From Talinum fruticosum (Eukaryota; Streptophyta; Magnoliopsida; Caryophyllales; Talinaceae), in the NCBI GenBank assembly GCA_021018815.1, contig JAITYX010000054.1, positions 930,001 through 994,000 of the forward strand: a stretch of DNA of 64,000 nt, written 5' to 3'. Positions 11,221 to 23,065 of the stretch are shown here, one piece after another (position 1 is the stretch's first letter; each line of letters begins with the position of its first letter). The notes below the pieces were generated by a model. The model saw only the letters and a list, made by a program, of their open reading frames with translations, did no database searches and was not told the DNA's origin. The position numbers were made by a program, and so were the translations under genes.

Positions 11221-13477
11221 TTGGGGGAGGGAAGAAGAAGAACCAAGTGAAGCATGTGAGGAGGGATAACAAATATGAGTGGTGGGGCAACGACGCAAGT
11301 CACAAATGAAGTCGAAAACCCTAGTTAAGCACTTAAATAGGTAGGTATAGGCCTGAGTCCAAAACATTATTTGATTCAAATGGACAATTTTAAGGTAGGC
11401 ATATATATATATATATGTCCATTTTTATGCAAAACGGTAATATTTTAATTGACTTTAATTTAAAGAACACATTATATGAGACTTTCTTACAAAAAATATA
11501 GTATATAAATGGTAATAAAATATAATAAATATGATAAATAGTACACTTTGGACAACAATGTTCATAAGATTTCATAGTATAAGAGTATAAAGAGACAAAA
11601 CCGATGATACGTTACACCGGGTCACACTGGTTCAATCTAATTCGATTAGGCAACGGTCAACCAGTCCAATCCAATCCAACCGGTCCGCCCTCTTGAATAA
11701 TTGACAAGACCGGTTCTCTCAAGCATACCCTTGAAGGACTCATTTATAAAAAAATCACGTAGAGGTACCACCCTCGGGTATGAAAAATTACTTGTGAGTT
11801 GGTGTAACTAGTTTAAGATCACTTAGATATAAAAGACTACTCCTAGGTACCCCGACCTTTGTAAAAAATTATCCAAAGATACCCTAAAATTTGGTATAAC
11901 TATTTAAAGGCTTCTTAGGAATGAAATATACTCCTAAGTACATTTCCCTTTCTTGTAATGTTTTCTACGATTCATTTCCGACATTGACATCGGATATCCA
12001 ATATATTAAGCGAGCAATTCAAATTTTCTATTGAGTACCAATTTTACTTGCTTTTAATGAGTGAAACTTAAAACATCGATTTTTACCTTCTTCTCATCTA
12101 ATAAGATAAAACTTGTAATTTTTATGTTGTGATTTTTATAAGTAATTTTTAAATTATTTAAAATTAAAGTTAAAAATATTACGATTGTCTCCTTTGGTAT
12201 AATCATGTAAATGTGAAGACAAGGAAATGTGGTAATCTGGAAAATATATGTTTCAACTTTCTTTTATTGAGATAAAATGTAACAAGTACCTATAAAACTT
12301 AAGTCTGCCATTTATATTGTTGGAAATCCAAAATAGGTATAATCCTATTAAAAGTTCAAAAACACACATGACATATCTTTTAAAACCCTTAAAATATATC
12401 CCTTTAGCAAACCAATTTTAAACCAACAAAAATTAAGAATCATTCACAAGGTACGAGAGAGAGAGAGAGAGAGAGAAAGAGAGGATTAGGGGTTTTGAAA
12501 AAATAAATTAAAAAAATTAACACAGATCGACAAACATATTGATAGTTCGATCCAAGTTTAAACTTTCCCACATATTTTTGCACAGTCTTGCGCCTCGGGT
12601 TTCCTTGCATCTAGGCGCGCCCGAGCCATGCTTTTTAAACTAAGATTGATAGTTCGATCCAAGTTCAAGCTTTCCACATATTCAAAACACTTTATCCACC
12701 AATACAACCATAGGAACTCCTAGTGAAATTAAGAATCAAATTCACACTTCAACATTTAGCAAACATAGAATGAAGAATCAATAGAAACACTAGGTCTAAC
12801 CTACAAATTTTTGCACCACCAAATGTAAATCAACAAGCATTAATAGAACAACTAGCACCAAGATGCGAGAGTTGCCTCCTATGAGACTCGGGAAAGAGCA
12901 GAGAAAGTAAGAGAGAGATTCAAGACATTCTAAAGACACCTATATTTCAATCACTGTTGCTATCAATTTCTCATATATTCAAGTACTCAAAAACCATTGA
13001 GCTTATTATCATCACAACATAATAATAGAATACTCTAAAAACTAAAATCCTCAAAAAACCCAAATCTAATGTGGTCTTATTTCCAATGATGCTTTTTCTA
13101 GAGAAACCCAAATACTTGAAACCAAATGCCCTTACAAGTCAACAATATTAGCTAAATCACTCATTACCAACCCTTCTCATCAACAAAATTAAACATTTAA
13201 AAAAAACCGTCCCAACTCGAGAAACAAATGAACAATCACTCTTACCAACAAATGAACAATGAACAAATGTATTTTCTTTATTCAAGTACATCCAACTTCA
13301 ACCACTATGATCTTAGTCTCAATTGGTGATGTACTCTAATAAGTTTCTCACCAAACACCAATTTCTAACACTAATACTAAGTTATTCTAACACCAATACT
13401 AAGTTTTAACTTAGCAATTAAAATCCAACAATATCACAATTAAACTTAGGTAAATAATTTAGGCAACTGAAGGTAAT
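11127..13477. other. AT-rich spacer with microsatellites
   Basis: No gene supported. It holds a GA run at 11194-11220, an AT run near 11400-11416 and another GA run near 12454-12477. A 107-bp-spaced direct repeat (12538 and 12645) brackets a GC-rich stretch containing GGCGCGCC. The last five bases before the next element, ATAAG (13478-13482), are its target duplication. Confidence 0.5.
12538..12682 (+). repeat. Direct repeat bracketing a GC-rich inverted word
   Basis: ATTGATAGTTCGATCCAAG occurs at 12538 and again at 12645, each followed by a similar TTCCACATATT segment. Between them CTCGGG and CCCGAG form a short inverted pair around the palindrome GGCGCGCC. Confidence 0.6.
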
Positions 13478-13482
13478 ATAAG

Positions 13483-15034
13483 AGAAGGTTTGCTCGGGGA
13501 GAGGCTAAGTCACCCTAGAGGGGGTGAATAGGGTGATGATGAAACTTGGTTGAATTTTGAAATAGATATGACTCTAAGGACAAGTGAGAGTCAAAGGTGA
13601 ACTCGGAAAATGAGCTAACTCGGAATTCGGAGATGATTGAAGAAACAGATTATGTAGAATTCCAAACTGTGTGAGTCTAGAATGTACTCGGAAAAGTAAT
13701 AACTCGGAAAGTACGTGGAAACCTTCCCGGGCAGAAAATCACGGACCGTGCTAATCCAAGCACGAAGTCAAATCCACTATTTTGAGTCCACAAAATACGG
13801 TAGGTCGACTCAACCCCGAGTTGCTCCCTTAGACAACTCCTTACAAGTTTTTCCTAGACTTAGAAATTCCCTTATCCGATTGAGTACTTCCTAGCTGAGA
13901 TAACCCTTACAGCTAGGGACAATCGAGTTGAGTTAACCCTTACAGCTCAGTCAAGGGACCTTACTTAGAGAGTAAGAAAGAGAGTGTTTGTAATCGATTA
14001 CAAGACCTTACAAATCGGAATATAATGAATTACGAATTGGAGTTGTAAGTAGAAGATTGAGAATGAATACAATGACTTTCGATCAAGTATGTGTATTAAC
14101 AATATATTCGGCAATCTTCAAGTCTTGAAAGTTGGCTTCTATTTATAGATGACCAAGCAGCTTAGCCGTTGTGTCCATCTTCCGACTGGAAGTTCCTTTA
14201 TGACCGTTGTGTAGGATTTTCCGAGTCACTCGGAAAATATCCGTTGACATATGAGCATTAGACAACGGCTCTTGACTTCCTTGAAAGTGCCTAAAACCAC
14301 CGGCGGTGTCTTCAAAAGTAAGGTGGAAACCACCATTGAGCTTAGTGTTGCAGATTTCCATTTCGGAAACAGACAACCCCGACACGAGTGTCCGAGGCTA
14401 GGTCGGAGGTGGAAAAGCCTTGTCTCGCTTGGTGATTTGAAGCCAGGTTACTTTTGTATTTCAAATATAGGATAGCCTCGTTTGAATCACCTACAAAAGC
14501 AAATCAATTTGGTTCTCAAAGTATGAAATACTTTGGTCCAAGATTAAGCACGAGATAATAATATGATTAAGATAATTAAGTGACTAATTGATCGGGTCGG
14601 AAAAGGAATGGAATTTTACGAGTCTAATATCCATGATACTCAAAATTCCATCCGAGTCGAGTCTAACAGAGAATCAAGTTAACTAAAGAATATCGGAGGA
14701 AATAAACTTGATCTAGACTGAGCATGAATTCAAACTAAGATACCAGAGTTAGAGTGCGAGAAAGATAGTGTTTGAATCATGCGATATTTCGAGTGCTGAG
14801 TGACTCGGAACCGAGTGAAACATGGTAAGTGCGGATATGCTTTCCGAGTCATACGAGTCATGTATAAATGCACGAGATAGTTTCTATAACACTTAGATAA
14901 AATACCATATCACTCAGAAAAGTTTCTAAGACACAGGGAATGACTTGGAATCAAAACTTTATAAGTGAGAAAGTTTTATACCCGATTCCCTTGATAGAAC
15001 TCGAGAGAGGTGAGATGTAAAGTCCGAGTCTTCA
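13483..15034 (-). repeat. 3' LTR of Sirevirus-like copy 1
   Basis: On the minus strand it starts TGAAGACTCGG and ends near GCAAACCTTC, with the terminal A changed to T. Length 1,552 bp. A TATAAATA box lies at 14140-14147 on the minus strand, just downstream of an AACGGCTAAG word that recurs in the other LTRs of the family. Confidence 0.9.
14140..14147 (-). promoter_or_regulatory. LTR TATA box
   Basis: TCTATAAATAGAAGCC on the minus strand. The same string is present at 22266-22273 in the 5' LTR and in both long solo LTRs (about 38136-38151 and 49808-49823, plus strand). It is the likely core promoter of the family. Confidence 0.75.
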
Positions 15035-15047
15035 ATCTCCCCTTTTT
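15035..15047 (-). promoter_or_regulatory. Polypurine tract of copy 1
   Basis: Minus-strand AAAAAGGGGAGAT directly abuts the 3' LTR. The same tract is found beside the LTRs of copies 2, 3 (weaker) and 4. Confidence 0.8.
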
Positions 15048-15443
15048 GATGAAAGGCATTCCATACTTAGACGAAACTTTGTTAGTGATATCGACTCATT
15101 TTTGCATACTTGTACGGAAAATAAGAACATGCTTGAAGTATCGGAACATGAAGCAATAAAATAGATACTCAGCAATTATCGATGAAAAGCATATAAAATA
15201 GAAGGTCCGAAATGCTTGCGTTTAACATTGTACTCGAGAGAATTGGAACTAAATGCATAATTTCATTGAATTGAAAGATATGTATAGAGTGAGAGAGAGA
15301 GACTCCCCTAGACAAGACAACAAAATTTTCAAATTATTCTCCCCCTTGCCTTTCAACAAAACAAAATAAATGGGAAGAATACAAGAAATACAAGTTTGAT
15401 GTCTAGACAAAACAAAAAAGACGTAAAGTAAAAGATGAAGAAA
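15048..15443 (-). other. Untranslated segment between ORF3 and 3' LTR, copy 1
   Basis: No open frame. AT-rich sequence with many ACTCGG/CCGAGT words, ending in the polypurine tract. In element direction it is the 3' leader to the LTR. Confidence 0.5.
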
Positions 15444-17052
15444 TTAAGAGGGGGATGGGTTTGTCCGAGTGGAAGAAGAAGGACGAGCGGAGCGCCGCGC
15501 CGATAGGATCTTGACAATGTGCTTGAGCGCGGCGGAGGGAGGACGAGGATCTCTGCGCGAGGCTTAGTTACGAGTGGTCGACCCGAACGAGGGGATCCAG
15601 AGGTTCTTCCTCTTGTATCTCGGCAGCTGGAGGGGACTGCTTAGGCTAACCCGCTGCCGATTGTCCTTGTGCAGCAAGGTCTTCAACCCACTCGAGGCTC
15701 GTCATCGAGCTGAGCACTTCTAGGTGAGCTTTAGGAGCACTTGTACCCTTAGTCTGTTGCTCCTTGTTCTTCCTTTTGTTCCTCCCCTTGGCCGGAGGGA
15801 GGCGACTCAGCCACGAGCTCCTCGGCTTCGCTTCTTCTTGATCTTCTTCTTCCCCTCGCCTCTATCCGAGGAGGTCTTGGCCGGGCTCGAGGACTCTTCA
15901 TATGTGTCCGAGTTGCCTTGGTCCTGAGCTGCCTTGGACCGTCTCTCCTGGAGGAGCTCTATCGGCTCCTTCTGCTCCTTCACTAGGGCCTTCATCTTAA
16001 TGAGCGAGTTCTGCTGCTCTCGGATTTGAGACTGGGCGGTTTTCTAGTTTATGGTCATAGACTGATAGACAGTCTTAAATGACCAGAGTATGTCCTTGAA
16101 TTCCAAGGACACAGAGTTGATTTTGTCCATGAAGGCGGAGGACAAAATGGAAGTAAGAGACTTAGAAGCACTCGAGGTGGAAGCACCACCAGGTGGGGCG
16201 AGGAAGAGAAAGGGGGCATCTTTCCGAGTCCGAGAGGGCCTCGGCTCGAGCTATGTACCCGGATACCAGGTTTAGTTTCCTGGTACCCGTACCCCGAAGC
16301 TCCTTTTGCCGACAACAACGGCAGCCTCGAAACAGACATTTCGATATGAGGGAAGAGGAACTTTGAATTGTTTGAAAACAAGGGTGAGAAGAGCACCAAA
16401 AGGAAGAGGGGTGTTCTTCTTATTTTGGAGTTGAGTCAGCACAGTTGCCATTTGCTCAATGATGGAGGGAAAGAGGTCTACTTCATAGCCCTCGAGAATG
16501 TCAAAGAGAGGTTTGAGGTGTTTGGAATTTGGATTCTCTCTGCTGGAGTGGTGAGAGAAGAAAGTTCTCATCAGCAAGAAGCACGAAGACGTGCTTCGAC
16601 CTTAGCTGAGTCACGGAAAAATTTTGCGTGACCCGGGGAACTCTTTGGCATACTTTTCAAAGAAGTCGTCAGCGACCTCAATGAAAGGAATTGGATTGCT
16701 TGTTCAAGAAGAGAGAAGAGACATTGAATAGACGATGGAGAAGAGAGGTGTTAATGCGAACCGTGATGTTCGAACCTTGGAGGTTAGAACACCTTCGGAT
16801 CTGGTGAGATGAGTGTAAAACTCGGATACGAGTTCGAGGTATATGAACTCGCTGAAACAAAGAAAATTATACACCCCTGTTGATTGGATGTGAGGCAACC
16901 ACCAAAATTTGGTGGTTGGGAAGAACTTATCATCCAGCACGAAGATGTTGGGTGACAATAGGTTTAGAATTTGAAGGGCCTTCTTGGCTTTTGGTTCGGG
17001 GTTTCTTTGTAGTAGAGCCAAGAAAGTCTAAGTGAGAACCTCTTTTTGTCAT
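15444..17052 (-). pseudogene. ORF3 of Sirevirus-like copy 1 (plant transposon protein-like)
   Basis: The start is the MTKRGS methionine at 17050-17052, chosen because copies 3 and 4 begin MPKRGT/MPKRGS at the same place. The N-terminus is basic (STTKKPRTKS). Next come a DDKFFPTT segment, a LVSEFYTHL...SEGVLTSKVR block near 16840-16750, and NPNSKHL-FDILEGYEVDLFPSIIEQM with LPFGALLTLVFKQFKVPLP in 16272-16577. The C-terminal third is helical and charged (15807-15995: LLQERRSKAAQ, then KKKIKKKRSRG), ending in a Pro/Ser/Arg-rich tail. By eye the middle resembles the 'putative plant transposon protein' family (PF20167-like). Frameshifts break it. It occupies the place of the env-like gene of Sireviruses, but I see no signal peptide or fusion region. 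Function unknown. Confidence 0.6.
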
Positions 17053-17297
17053 TTTAGAAGAAAAAGAGTAGGAAGGCTTGAGAAGGATGAGGGAAGAAGA
17101 ATTCGAAGAGAGTAAGAGAGAAAAAGTAAAAGAGTAGAAGAAAGAGTTAAGAGCAGTGAGCTTACTTGAGATGATCTTCACGAAACTTGAAATAACTAGA
17201 AATCGCTGAAGACGCAGAGAACCTTGTGCGCGAAGTTTGGATTTCGAGAGAGAGAGTAAGTGAAAAGTAAAGTAACGAAATGAAGGAGAATAGTCGC

Positions 17298-17305
17298 TAT
17301 TTATA
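17298..17305 (-). promoter_or_regulatory. Internal TATA box upstream of ORF3, copy 1
   Basis: Minus-strand CCTATAAATAGCG, about 245 bases before the ORF3 start and 390 bases after the pol stop. It is conserved in copy 4 (60926-60933). A pyrimidine-rich leader with CTCTCTCTC follows, as in plant 5' leaders. It suggests that ORF3 is transcribed from its own promoter. Confidence 0.6.
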
Positions 17306-17412
17306 GGAAAATAATCGTCCTTCGATATCCGTTCGACTCGGCTCTTTCAATAGTCACCTCGAGCCGGTGTGATGGTTCTCTCCTTCAACGGTTAGAATTC
17401 TAGCGGTTGCCT

Positions 17413-17423
17413 TCCAACGGCTA
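17413..17423 (+). promoter_or_regulatory. MSA-like (MYB3R) motif, copy 1
   Basis: TCCAACGGCTA fits the plant mitosis-specific activator consensus YCYAACGGYYA at all eleven positions. A second AACGG site, TTCAACGGTTA, is at 17394-17404. Both lie about 90-120 bp upstream of the ORF3 TATA box in element direction. An exact match to the consensus (TCCAACGGTTA) recurs in copy 4. Confidence 0.5.
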
Positions 17424-17694
17424 GTTGTCTAATAACGGCGCGCGAGAGAGAGAAAAAGATTTTGAAAATAAATTACGAAATTCTCCACTTATCTAGAGAT
17501 GATTTCCGAAGATTGATGTCCATTTTTCTCAAAGTCCGAGTTTGACTCAGCTCGGTTCGAGTGACTCGAAGCTGGAAGCAAATAATAACTATCGGCTCGA
17601 GTATCACTAAGTCAAGCTGAACCGATGGTTACTAAAGGATTCTAAACACATAACACACAATCATGCAAAAAGTTTTCACATAGTAAGCACATAA

Positions 17695-19960
17695 TTATGC
17701 ATTTAACATACCAAGCTCATTCCTAATAAAACAAAACTGATCCTCACCAAGAGGCTTAGTAAAGATATCGACTAATTGAAGATTAGTAGGAATGAAATTT
17801 AGTTCAATATCACCTTTCTCAGAATGGTCTCTTAAGAAATGATACATGATCTCAATATGTTTTGTCTTTGAGTGCTTGAACTGGATTTTTGGTGATGCTA
17901 ATTGCACTTTGATTGTCACACTTGATTGGAACCGATTTGAAAGAGAGTCCAAGATCTCTTAAGTGTTGCTTTATCCATAAGATCCGAGCGCAGCATGCTC
18001 CAGCTGCAATATACTCAGCCTCGCCGGTTGATAGAGCTACTGAGTTTTGCTTCTTTGAGTGCCAAGATATTAAGGATTAACCCGGAAATTAGCATGCTCC
18101 TGAAGTGCTCTTTCTATCAACTTTGTATCCAACGTAATCGGCATCCGAGTATCCAGTGAGAGTCGGTTCCGAGTCTCTTGAGTACCATAGACCTAGATTC
18201 CGAGTTTTTGCAAGATATCTAAATATTCTCTTCACCGTAGTGAGATGTGATTCTTTAGGATTAGCTTGAAATCTTGCACATAGACAGACACTAAACATTA
18301 TGTCCGGTCTACTTGAAGTAAGATAGAGCAAAGATCCAATCATACCTCGATAGAGTTTCGATCTATTGCTTTACCTTTCTCGTCCGAGTTAAGTTTTATC
18401 GTCGCTGCTCATAGGTGTAGCTACGTGCTTTGCATCTTGGAGATTATATTTTTCAGCAGCTCCTTGGTGTACTTTGATTGATGGACTTAGATTCCATCTT
18501 TGTCTTACTTGATTTGTAGACCAAGGAAGAAATTGAGTTCTCCTATCATACTCATTTGAAATTCCTGCCTCATTAACTTGGAAAGGTCTCGACACGTGAT
18601 TTTCATTAGTAGCTCCAAAAATTATATCATCAACATAAATCGAGCGATAAGGAAATCTTTCTCCTTGGTTTTTGTAAAGAGAGTCTTGTCGATCCGACCT
18701 CTTCTAAAATCATTTTGAACCAAGAAATTGCTCAATCTTTCGTATCAAGCTCCGGGAGCTTGTTTAAGACCATAAAGAGCTTTTGAAGTTTGAAAACATG
18801 ATTTGTAAATTCTGAGTTTTCAAAACCAGGAGGTTGCTCAACATAGACTTCCTCTTCAACAAAACCATTGAGAAAGGCACACTTAACATCCGTTTGATAT
18901 AACTTGATATTCATGCTAGATGCAAATGCCAACAGGATTCTAATGGCTTCAATTCGGCAACAAGTGCAAAGGTTTCCCCACAATCAATCCCTTCTTCCTG
19001 ATTGTAACCTTGAGCCACAAGTCTAGCCTTGTTTCGACTACCAACCCACCTTCATCCAGTTTGTTCTTGAAAACCCATTTGGTTCCTATGACTGGGTGGT
19101 CGGAAGGTCGTTTGGTCAAAGTCTAGACTTGGTTTCTTTCGAATTGATTGAGTTCCTCTTGTATGGCCTCTACCCATTCAGGTTCATTTAGGGCCTCTAG
19201 TGCATTTTTACGTTTAGTTAATGAAATGAATGCAGTGAATGCACATAGATTCTGAAGAGAGGAACGAGTTCTTACCCCATTGTTGATATCGGAAAATATG
19301 TTTTCTAGTGGATGACTAGAAGCATACTTGAATGCTCTACCTGTTCTTTGATTCACCGGATCTGTAGGATGAACTGCTTGATCTTTAGAAGCTTGTTACG
19401 AGTGATCTTGTTCATCGATTGTTCTTCAACATTTTGAGCATCCTTTTGAGTTGTCTCATTCCGAGTCACTTTATTCCGAGTGACTTCATTCCGAGTTGGT
19501 TGGGTTTGATTCTCGATAAGTCGGCTTTTGTCAAGATCATCATCTCTGCTGAGCTTCGGATTCGAGAATGATGACTCGCTGGGTTTTTCCTATTCAATCT
19601 CATCAAACACAACGTGGATACTTTCTTCCACTTTGTTAGTTCTCTTATTGAAATTGCAATAAGCTTTACTATGAGATGAGTAACCCAGAAAAATACCTTC
19701 ATCCGACCGAGCATCAAACTTGGCCAGGTGATCCTTACCATTGTTGTGAACGAAACACTTACATCCAAAGGGTTTGAAATAGGAAATATTGGATTTCTTC
19801 CCTTTGTAGAGCTCATAAGGTGTTTTCTTCAGAATGGGTCCGATGAGGCATCCGTTCAACGTGTAGTTGGTTGTATTGACTTGCCTCGGCCCGTAAATAG
19901 TAGGGTAGATTGTGCTCAATCATCATTGTCCTAGCTATTTCTTCAAGAGTCCTTTTCCCT
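17695..19960 (-). pseudogene. pol: Pol remnant of copy 1: integrase C-terminus, RT, RNase H
   Basis: Read on the minus strand. 19960-19590 gives the end of the integrase core (a LEEIARTMMIEHNLPYY segment) and the GKKSNISYFKPFGCKCFV and GIFLGYSSHSKAY motifs of the integrase C-terminus. 19356-19123 is the linker ending NEPEWVEAIQEELNQFERN. The RT finger/palm appears at 18983-18732 (KLYQTDVKCAFLNG, VEQPPGFEN). The YVDD box lies at 18637-18626 but in a shifted frame. RNase H covers 18343-18089 (LTSSRPDIMFSVCL, YSDADYVG) and 17952-17695, ending LGMLNA then stop. Several frameshifts and stops make it inactive. Protease and most of the integrase catalytic core are missing between here and gag. Confidence 0.9.
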
Positions 19961-20188
19961 TTCTTATGAACAGGACCGTGCTCAGCTTTCTCGAACTTTA
20001 CGGTTCGGAATCTTTTGAAAAGTTCGAGTAGGAATTGGATTCCTCCTCTTTGTTAAAACCAAGACCTTCCTTCTTGAAGGAGACACATTGAGATCCCAAG
20101 AGCATGTCAAGGTTTTTCGACCTTGAGTAAACTTTAAAACAAGATCTTGAGACTCATTTGAGCTTTTGCTTTAGTTGCTCATTTTCTC

Positions 20189-21547
20189 TTACGAGTAACT
20201 CGGACTCAGTCTCATTGATTTGAGCACTAGTCTTGAGTTCTTTGGGTGTGAGTCTCGGTTTTCCAACTCATTTTTTAAAGAAATGCTCTCGGATGAAATT
20301 GACTCAAGTTGTTCTTTAAAGTGAGAGGAATCGGAATTGGACTTTTCTTCCAAAGTGAAAATATACTTAGCCAAATCAACTTTGGAGAATTTTAGAAAGT
20401 ACTCAATTACCTCTTGAGAATCAGATTCCTCATTGTCTAATTGATCCGAGTCTAACTCGCTTGCACTTTTGAGTCGAAAGTGCCATCGGACACTTTGAGT
20501 CATCCGAGTCCTCGTCATCCGAGTCCTCGTCATCTTCGATGAGTCCTCGTCACTCCATGTGGCCATTATAGCCTTTTTCTTCCTTCTGTCCCTTTTTCTC
20601 TTGGGACAATCCTTGACTATATGTTCCTTACTGCCACATTCAAAGCATCCGAGTTCTTAGTCAAAGATAACTTTGAAGGAGAAGAGTATTTACCTTTTCT
20701 ATCCTTCTTGTCTTTCTTGTAGAACTCTTCTTTTAGCTTCTTATCCCATCTCTTGTGCTTTATCGTTCTCTTGAAGCCTCTAGCAATTAGTGCCATGGGA
20801 TCCTCTTCGAGTCGGAGGAACTCGGACCTTCTTCTCTGGTTTACGAGGCCTTCGGCGCAATGTTCCTTTTGGTGCTGACCTCTGCATCCTCCTCATCCAG
20901 GTGGATCTCATGGGTGAGAAGCTTCCCAATGAGTTCGTCCGGCTTTAGTAGAGATAAGTTCTGAGCCTCTTCGATAGCTGTCACCTTGGGACCCTATCTT
21001 TTCTTGGGTAGGCTTACGAGTATCTTTCTGCACATTTCCTCGTGGGAGATCTTTTTACCCAGAGATTTGAGATTATTGGTAATCTCTGTAAATCGAATGA
21101 ACATCCGAGTGATGTTTTCTTCGGCTCCATCTTGAACAGCTCATATTTATGAAGATATTGGCTTATCTTCGCTTGTTTGACCTGGCTTGTACCTTCATAA
21201 GTGTTGACCAGCGTGTCCTACACTTCTTTGGCCGTGTCACGAGCGGACACTCGGTTGTATTCTTTTGAGCTGATGGCGCACATAAGAATGTTCATAGCCT
21301 TGAAGTTCTTTCTGAACTTTTCAGCTTCATCAGTTGTGAACTCAGCCTTTGTTTTGGGCACAATTCTTATTTCTTCTATCTTCATGGAAATGTAGTTTCC
21401 TTGTTGTATGATGTTCCAGACATCTTCATCATGATCCAGGAGGAAACATTCCATGAATTTCTTCCAGTGCACGAAGTTGGATCCTTTGAACTTTGGTGGT
21501 CTGCTGGAAGATCTTCCTTCATCAAACTCTCCATTGTTCCGAGCCAT
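20189..21547 (-). pseudogene. gag: Gag remnant of Sirevirus-like copy 1
   Basis: The start MARNNGEFDEG at 21547 lies 48 bases after the primer site. Residues 1-110 are the gag N-terminus (PPKFKGSNFVHWKKFMECFL). Downstream pieces are frameshifted. A perfect CCHC zinc knuckle, CFECGSKEHIVKDC, is at 20647-20606. It is followed by a basic KRKRDRRKKK run and an Asp/Glu-rich TWSDEDSS stretch, then a long helical segment (20401-20189). Gag assembles the particle and packages RNA. The fused downstream protease is deleted: gag sequence passes within about 200 bp into the end of the integrase core. Confidence 0.85.
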
Positions 21548-21594
21548 TTGATCTTTAGGCCTTTGGATGGTTAGATCCTTTTACGAAAGGCTAG

Positions 21595-21606
21595 GCTCGA
21601 TACTAA
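21595..21606 (-). promoter_or_regulatory. Primer binding site, copy 1
   Basis: Minus-strand TTAGTATCGAGC next to the 5' LTR, a decayed form of the initiator-Met copia primer site TGGTATCAGAGC. It sets the element's direction. Confidence 0.75.
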
Positions 21607-23065
21607 TTGAAGGTTTTCTCAAGGAGAGGCTAAGTCAACCTAGAGGGGGTGAATAGGGTGATGATGAAACTTGGTTGAATTTTGAAATAGATATGACTCT
21701 AAGGACAGTGAGAGTCAAAGGTGAACTCGAGAAAATGAGCTAACTCGGAATTCAGAGATGATTGAAGAAACAGATAACGTAGAATTCCGAAGCTGTGTGA
21801 GTCTAGAATGTACTCGGAAAAGTAATAACTCGGAAAGTACGTGGAAACCCTCCTGGGGCGGAAAATCATGGACCGTGCTAATCCAAGCACGAAGTCAAAT
21901 CCACTATTTTGAGTCCACAAAATACGATGAGACGACTCAACCCCGAGTTGCTCCCTTAGACAACTCCACAAGTTTTTCCTAGACTTAGAAATTCCCTTAT
22001 CCGATTGAGTACTTCCTAGTTGAGATAACCCTTACAGCTAAGGACAAGCGAGCTGAGTTAACCCTTACAGCTCAGTCAAGGGACCTTACTTAGAGAGTAA
22101 GAAAGATAATGTTTGTAGCTGATTACAAGACCTTACAACTCAGAATATAATGAATTACGGAATTGGAGTTGTAAGTAGAAGATTGAGAATGAATACAATG
22201 ACTTTCGATCAAGTATGTGTATTAACAATATATTCGAGAATCTTCAAGTCTTAAAATTTGGCTTCTATTTATAGATGACCAAGCAGCTTAGCCGTTGTGT
22301 CCATCTTCCGATCTGGAAGTTCCTTTATGACCATTGTGTAGGATTTTCCGAGTCACTCGGAAAATATCCGTTGACATATGAGCGTTAGACAACGGCTCTT
22401 GACTTCCTTGGAAGTGCCTAAAACCACTCGGCGGTGTCTTCAAAAGTAAGGTGGAAACCACCATTGAGCTTAGTGTTGCAGATTTCCATTTCGGAAACAG
22501 ACAACCACGACACGAGTGTCCGAGGCTAGGTCGGAGGTGGAAAAGCCTTGTCTGTCGGTGATTTGAAGCCTGAGTTACTTTTGTATTTCAAATATAGGAT
22601 AGCCTCGTTTGAATCACCTACAAAAGCAAATCAATTTGGTTCTCAAAGTATGAAATACTTTGGTCCAAGATTAGACACGAGATAATAATATGATTAAGAT
22701 AATTAAGTGACTAATTGATTGGGTCGAGAAAAGGAATGGAATTTTACGAGTCTAATATCCATGATACTCAAAATTCCATCCGAGTCGAGTCTAACAGAGA
22801 ATCAAGTTAACTAAAGAATATCGGAGGAAATAAACTTGATCTAGGCTGAGCATGAATTCAAACTAAGATACCGAGTTAGAGCGCGAGAAAGATAGTGTTT
22901 GAATCATGCGATATTTCGAGTGCTTGAGTGATTCAAAGCCGAGTGAAACATGGTAAGTACAGATATGCTTTCGAGTCATATAGAGTTATGTATAAATGCA
23001 CGAGATAGTTTCTATAACACTTAGATAAAATATCATATCACTCGGAAAAGTTTCTAAGACACGGG

